DNA from: JBBQXK01 sp038209775
Lineage (GTDB): Bacteria; Pseudomonadota; Alphaproteobacteria; Rhodobacterales; Rhodobacteraceae
Length of the DNA stretch: 64,000 nucleotides
Assembly: GCA_038209775.1 (NCBI GenBank)
Contig: JBBQXK010000003.1
Span: 1-64,000 of the forward strand
Direction of reading: 5' to 3'
The notes beneath the pieces were generated by a model. That model ran no database searches and had not been told where the DNA came from. It worked only from the letters and a program-made list of their open reading frames with translations. The position numbers were made by a program, and so were the translations under genes. The stretch's first letter is position 1. Every line of letters starts with the position of its first letter. Below, one piece after another: positions 61,226-64,000 of this stretch.

Positions 61226-62130
61226 GCGCGGGTCTCCCTGACGCCGGTAAGGTCGGTTGCCGCGCCTTCTACCCTGCGCAGACGCTCGCGGTAAAGCGTG
61301 TAGAGGCCCGATCCGATGACAAGTGCCGCACCGATCAGGGTTGTCAGGGTGACCCCCTCGCCAAAGAACACGACCCCAAGCCCAACGCCAAAGACCAGAC
61401 GGGTGTAACGGAACGGCGCGATGATCGACACATCGCCCGCGCGCGTCGCCTCGATGATCGCCCAATAGGCGACAAGGCCGATCGCCGTGGCCACCCCGAT
61501 CTGCAGCGCCGCCGTGGCGTCGGGCCAGACCGGGCCACCGGCGCGGGCGGTCATCACAAGGCCAAGCAGCGTCACCCCCGCATAGCCCCAGCAGGCAACC
61601 ACCGGGGTCGGCAGATGCCGGTCGATCCGGCGCGCAAAGATGTCGCGCGCGGCCAACCCGATCACCCCCAGAATCGCCCATACCGCATTCGGATCGAACC
61701 CGTCGGCCCCGGGCCGCAGGATCAGCAGCACACCGGCGAACCCGACGATCACCGCCGACCAGCGCCGCCAGCCGACCTTTTCGCCAAGGGTCAGTGCGGC
61801 GGCGGCCACCACGACGATGGGGGCCGCCTGCAGGATTGCCGTGACGGTGGACAGGGCGGCCAGCGACAGCGCCGTGACGATGCCGAAGGTGCCCACCATC
61901 TCGCACAGCGTGCGCCCGACGACCGGGGTTGCAAGGGCACTGCGCTGCCACACCGCAAACCCTGCCGCCCGTGCCCAGATCCCGAATGCGGCAAGCCCGG
62001 CCACCGAGATGATCAGGATCACCTGACCGGCGGGCACCGTGGCACTTGCCGCCTTTATCAGCGCATCCTCAACGGCAAACGCCGCCATCGCGCCGACCAT
62101 CAGAAGAATGCCCCGCAGGTTGGGGGTCAC
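61222..62130 (-). CDS. EamA-family drug/metabolite transporter
   Basis: 302 residues with ten membrane helices, including GILLMVGAMAAFAVEDALI and the second-repeat LTTLIGAALVIGSGLYTLYRERL. Substrate unknown. The start is GTG 62130, overlapping the fur-like stop by 4 bases, and the end overlaps eno. The chain fur-like, DMT, eno, secreted protein, cupin is therefore one likely transcription unit. Confidence 0.85.
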   Translation of the reverse strand: MTPNLRGILLMVGAMAAFAVEDALIKAASATVPAGQVILIISVAGLAAFGIWARAAGFAVWQRSALATPVVGRTLCEMVGTFGIVTALSLAALSTVTAILQAAPIVVVAAAALTLGEKVGWRRWSAVIVGFAGVLLILRPGADGFDPNAVWAILGVIGLAARDIFARRIDRHLPTPVVACWGYAGVTLLGLVMTARAGGPVWPDATAALQIGVATAIGLVAYWAIIEATRAGDVSIIAPFRYTRLVFGVGLGVVFFGEGVTLTTLIGAALVIGSGLYTLYRERLRRVEGAATDLTGVRETRA

Positions 62131-62534
62131 GGTTTGACCTTGACCGCAAACAACTCCAGCCGGTGCGCCACCAGCCGGTACCCCAACCGCGCCGCGATCC
62201 GTTCCTGCAGCGCCTCGATGTCGGGGTCGACGAATTCGATCACCTCGCCCGAGGTCACATCAATCAGGTGGTCGTGGTGGTCGCGCAGCGCGTCCTCATA
62301 CCGCGACCGGCCGTCGCCAAACTCCAGCCGCTCCAGTATCCCCGCCTCTTCGAACAGTTTGACCGTGCGGTAGACCGTCGCGACCGAAATCCGGGGGTCG
62401 ATGGCCACAGCGCGGGCGTGCAGGGCCTCGACATCGGGATGGTCGCCGCTGGCATCGATCACCCGCGCCACGGTGCGGCGCTGGTCGGTCATGCGCAGGC
62501 CCTTGGCTTCGCAGCGGCTGATGATGTCGTTCAT
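62127..62534 (-). CDS. fur: Fur-family metal-responsive regulator
   Basis: 135 residues. The N-terminal winged helix has RMTDQRRTVARVIDASGDHPDVEALHARA and ISVATVYRTVKLFEEAG. The metal-binding region is HHDHLIDVTSGEVIEFVDPDIEALQERIAARLGY, the common Fur/Mur pattern; no CxxC zinc motif is seen. In alphaproteobacteria such proteins often act as manganese regulator Mur rather than iron Fur, so the name fur is generic here. ATG 62534 is the family start. Confidence 0.9.
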   Translation of the reverse strand: MNDIISRCEAKGLRMTDQRRTVARVIDASGDHPDVEALHARAVAIDPRISVATVYRTVKLFEEAGILERLEFGDGRSRYEDALRDHHDHLIDVTSGEVIEFVDPDIEALQERIAARLGYRLVAHRLELFAVKVKP

Positions 62535-62698
62535 GGGACCGGTCCGGCTGATACCGCGCCGGTTTACGACATGGGGGCGGCAGGCTCCATCCTTTTTCAT
62601 GCAAAGTTGGCAGGTGCAGGCCCCGACCACATGCCGGCAAGGGGTTGACGCTGCCCGCGCCCCGGCCTCTGGTCGCGCCGCGACAGCGGGGATGGGCA

Positions 62699-63589
62699 AT
62701 GGCACCGAAGAAAGCGCGGCTCGATACGTTCGGTGCAACTGCACTGGTGGGGATCGCGGGGCTTCTGGCGTTCAACCAGGTGGTCATCGTCTGGGTGAAC
62801 GAGGGGTTGCAGCCGGTGTTCTTTGCGGGTCTGCGGTCGGCGCTCGCCACCGGGTTCGTGGCGCTGTGGCTGTGGGTGCAGGGGCGGCCGGCGCGGTACC
62901 TGCCGGGCACGGCGCGCGCGGGGCTGCTGATCGGCACGGTCTTTGCGGCCGAGTTCCTGTGCCTGTTCCTGGCGCTGGACCTGACGGCGATCAGCCGCGC
63001 CGTGCTGATCTTCTACACCATGCCGGTCTGGCTGGCGCTGATGGCGCATGTCTGGCTGCCGGGTGAGCGGCTGACGCGGGTCCGCACGCTGGGGCTGGTG
63101 CTGGCCTTTGCGGGCACCGCCATGGCAATTCTGGACCGCACCCACGAAGTGGCGGGCAGCGCCAGCCTGACGGGCGATCTTCTGGCCCTTGGTGCGGCAC
63201 TTGGCTGGGCCGGGACGGCCTTCCTGACCAAGGTCACCGCGATGAAACGCGTGGGCCCCGAGATGCAGCTTTTGTGGATGGTGGCGGTGTCTGCCCCGCT
63301 TCTCCTTTTGGCATCGTTGTTCTTCGGGCCGCTGATCCGCGACCTGCAACCGATGCATCTGGTGTGGCTGGCGTTCCAGTCGTCGGTCGTGGTCGCGGGC
63401 GGTTTCATCGCCTGGCTGTGGCTGTTGTCGGTCTATCCGGCGGCGACCGTTGCCAGTTTTTCCTTCCTGACGCCGGTCCTGTCGCTGGGTCTGGGGTGGC
63501 TGGTGCTGGGCGAACCCATAGGACCGGCGATTATTGTGGCAGCTTTGCTTGTGGCCAGCGGCATCGTGCTGATCAACCGCAGGGCCTGA
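62699..63589 (+). CDS. EamA-family drug/metabolite transporter
   Basis: 296 residues, ten membrane helices, with VGIAGLLAFNQVVIVWVNEGLQPVFFAGLRSAL at the start and the second-repeat end IIVAALLVASGIVLINRRA. GGGGATGGGC lies before ATG 62699. It diverges from the fur-like gene (164 bases apart) and ends in its own terminator. Substrate unknown. It is the fourth DMT gene of the window. Confidence 0.85.
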   Translation: MAPKKARLDTFGATALVGIAGLLAFNQVVIVWVNEGLQPVFFAGLRSALATGFVALWLWVQGRPARYLPGTARAGLLIGTVFAAEFLCLFLALDLTAISRAVLIFYTMPVWLALMAHVWLPGERLTRVRTLGLVLAFAGTAMAILDRTHEVAGSASLTGDLLALGAALGWAGTAFLTKVTAMKRVGPEMQLLWMVAVSAPLLLLASLFFGPLIRDLQPMHLVWLAFQSSVVVAGGFIAWLWLLSVYPAATVASFSFLTPVLSLGLGWLVLGEPIGPAIIVAALLVASGIVLINRRA

Positions 63590-63593
63590 CGAC

Positions 63594-63612
63594 CCCCGAG
63601 AATCGGGTTTTT
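63594..63612 (+). terminator. Rho-independent terminator of the DMT gene
   Basis: CCCGA-GAA-TCGGG stem (63595-63607) followed by TTTTT. It begins 5 bases after the stop codon. Confidence 0.85.
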
Positions 63613-64000
63613 CCCCTGAAATTCATCTTTTGGCAGAACCTGAGGCGCACCGCCCAAGCCTGCCCGGAACAACGGTTTTCACCAGCCCTTCCCACGGCAC
63701 ATCAAGACCTTTCCACGGGGTCATCCACAGGCTTTGGTCACAACGGCGTGACGCCACCTGTAGGCTGGGCAGCACCGTCAAGCACAAAATCTAGTGTGCA
63801 TGTGTGAAAAATCCGTTGCGGGCCGCGTCGATTTGATTCACCTTCGTGAAGTGCCCGGAGACAGCGTCCGCAAGGACCGGTCGGGCAGGGACGGGGAAAG
63901 ACCAGACGGGATCGCATGAACCGGAGCCTGCGCAGGCAGGCTCTGCACGGTGTTTTGGTGTCTTTGGCCCGGTGTTGTGGCGTGTTCCGACGGGGTGGCA
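63613..64000. other. Gene-free stretch with a hairpin; possible leader of the next gene
   Basis: No convincing gene in 388 bases. A perfect 8-bp hairpin, GAGCCTGC / GCAGGCTC with loop GCAG, lies at 63924-63943. Some bases resemble a long, structured 5' leader or small RNA (G/A-rich AAGGACCGGTCGGGCAGGG before it). A short frame from ATG 63916 stays open to the window end, but its residues do not look coding. TCATCCACA at 63721 is one mismatch from a DnaA box, isolated. Confidence 0.35.

Noticed and set aside
63721..63729. DnaA-box-like TCATCCACA
   Set aside because: A single near match with no cluster of boxes or AT-rich unwinding region, so no origin is called.
63916..64000. Short open frame running off the window end
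   Set aside because: The sequence MNRSLRRQALHG... contains the perfect hairpin and has no protein-like pattern; more likely non-coding leader.

Overview
The window reads as chromosomal DNA of a high-GC alphaproteobacterium of the order Rhodobacterales (Rhodobacteraceae). The basis is the dusB(nifR3)-ntrB-ntrC-ntrY-ntrX block, an NtrC that lacks the sigma-54 contact loop, a fused ispDF, a plant-type APS reductase in a DUF2849-cysI-cysH-DUF934 cluster, an aglEFGAK operon, and a recA promoter carrying GTTC-N7-GATC and GAAC-N7-GAAC LexA-type sites. Nothing suggests a plasmid or phage: no integrase, transposase, tRNA, rRNA or CRISPR array was seen.

Layout. 1-1.4 kb: the tail of an unidentified gene, then rplM-rpsI with a strong terminator. 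1.5-3.6 kb: a secreted RTX protein and a small orphan ORF. 3.8-8.9 kb: a polyamine-type ABC cassette (two permeases and an ATPase, no binding protein), a DMT exporter and a FadL-type porin. 8.9-14.6 kb: a P-loop ATPase, an uncharacterised pair (116-aa helical protein plus lipoprotein), metA, a lipoprotein hydrolase, ppk2 and a TetR regulator. 14.6-25.8 kb: an alpha/beta-glucoside utilisation block (glk, GH1, LacI regulator, diverging from aglE-F-G-A-K), followed by a FemAB/GNAT-like gene. This block is bracketed by two inverted 62-bp repeats that differ at one position. 25.8-36.5 kb: hpt, a COQ10-like gene, cinA, pgpA, ispDF, then dusB and the two nitrogen two-component pairs. 36.5-42.3 kb: a sulfotransferase-like gene, recA, alaS, a DUF1330 gene and a YafJ-type amidotransferase. 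42.3-46.9 kb: an assimilatory sulfur operon with a divergent Lrp regulator. 46.9-53.7 kb: a 900-aa multidomain exported protein, a P450, a DMT exporter, tpiA and a nucleoside hydrolase. 53.8-59.9 kb: a BNR-repeat protein, an orphan iron-binding protein, mazG, a DUF922 protein, an M20 amidohydrolase, a cupin and a small secreted protein. 59.9-64 kb: eno, two DMT exporters and a Fur-family regulator, ending in a gene-free, hairpin-bearing stretch.

How the genes work together. The best-supported modules are: (i) glucoside uptake by AglEFGK, hydrolysis by AglA (alpha) and GH1 (beta), and phosphorylation by Glk, under a LacI repressor with two matching operators; (ii) two nitrogen-sensing kinase/regulator pairs next to dusB; (iii) APS to sulfite to sulfide reduction, with a ferredoxin-NADP reductase as a likely electron source.

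The most unusual signals are the family of GC-hairpin plus ATATTT-tail intergenic repeats (six copies, one exact enough to allow recombination), the composite SOS operator at recA, the 14-bp intercistronic hairpin after aglE, the MetA whose acyl-specificity residue predicts acetyl-CoA use, and several genes of unknown function. I did not find one complete, clearly new multi-gene system. The closest candidates are the 116-aa/lipoprotein pair and the 900-aa protein.
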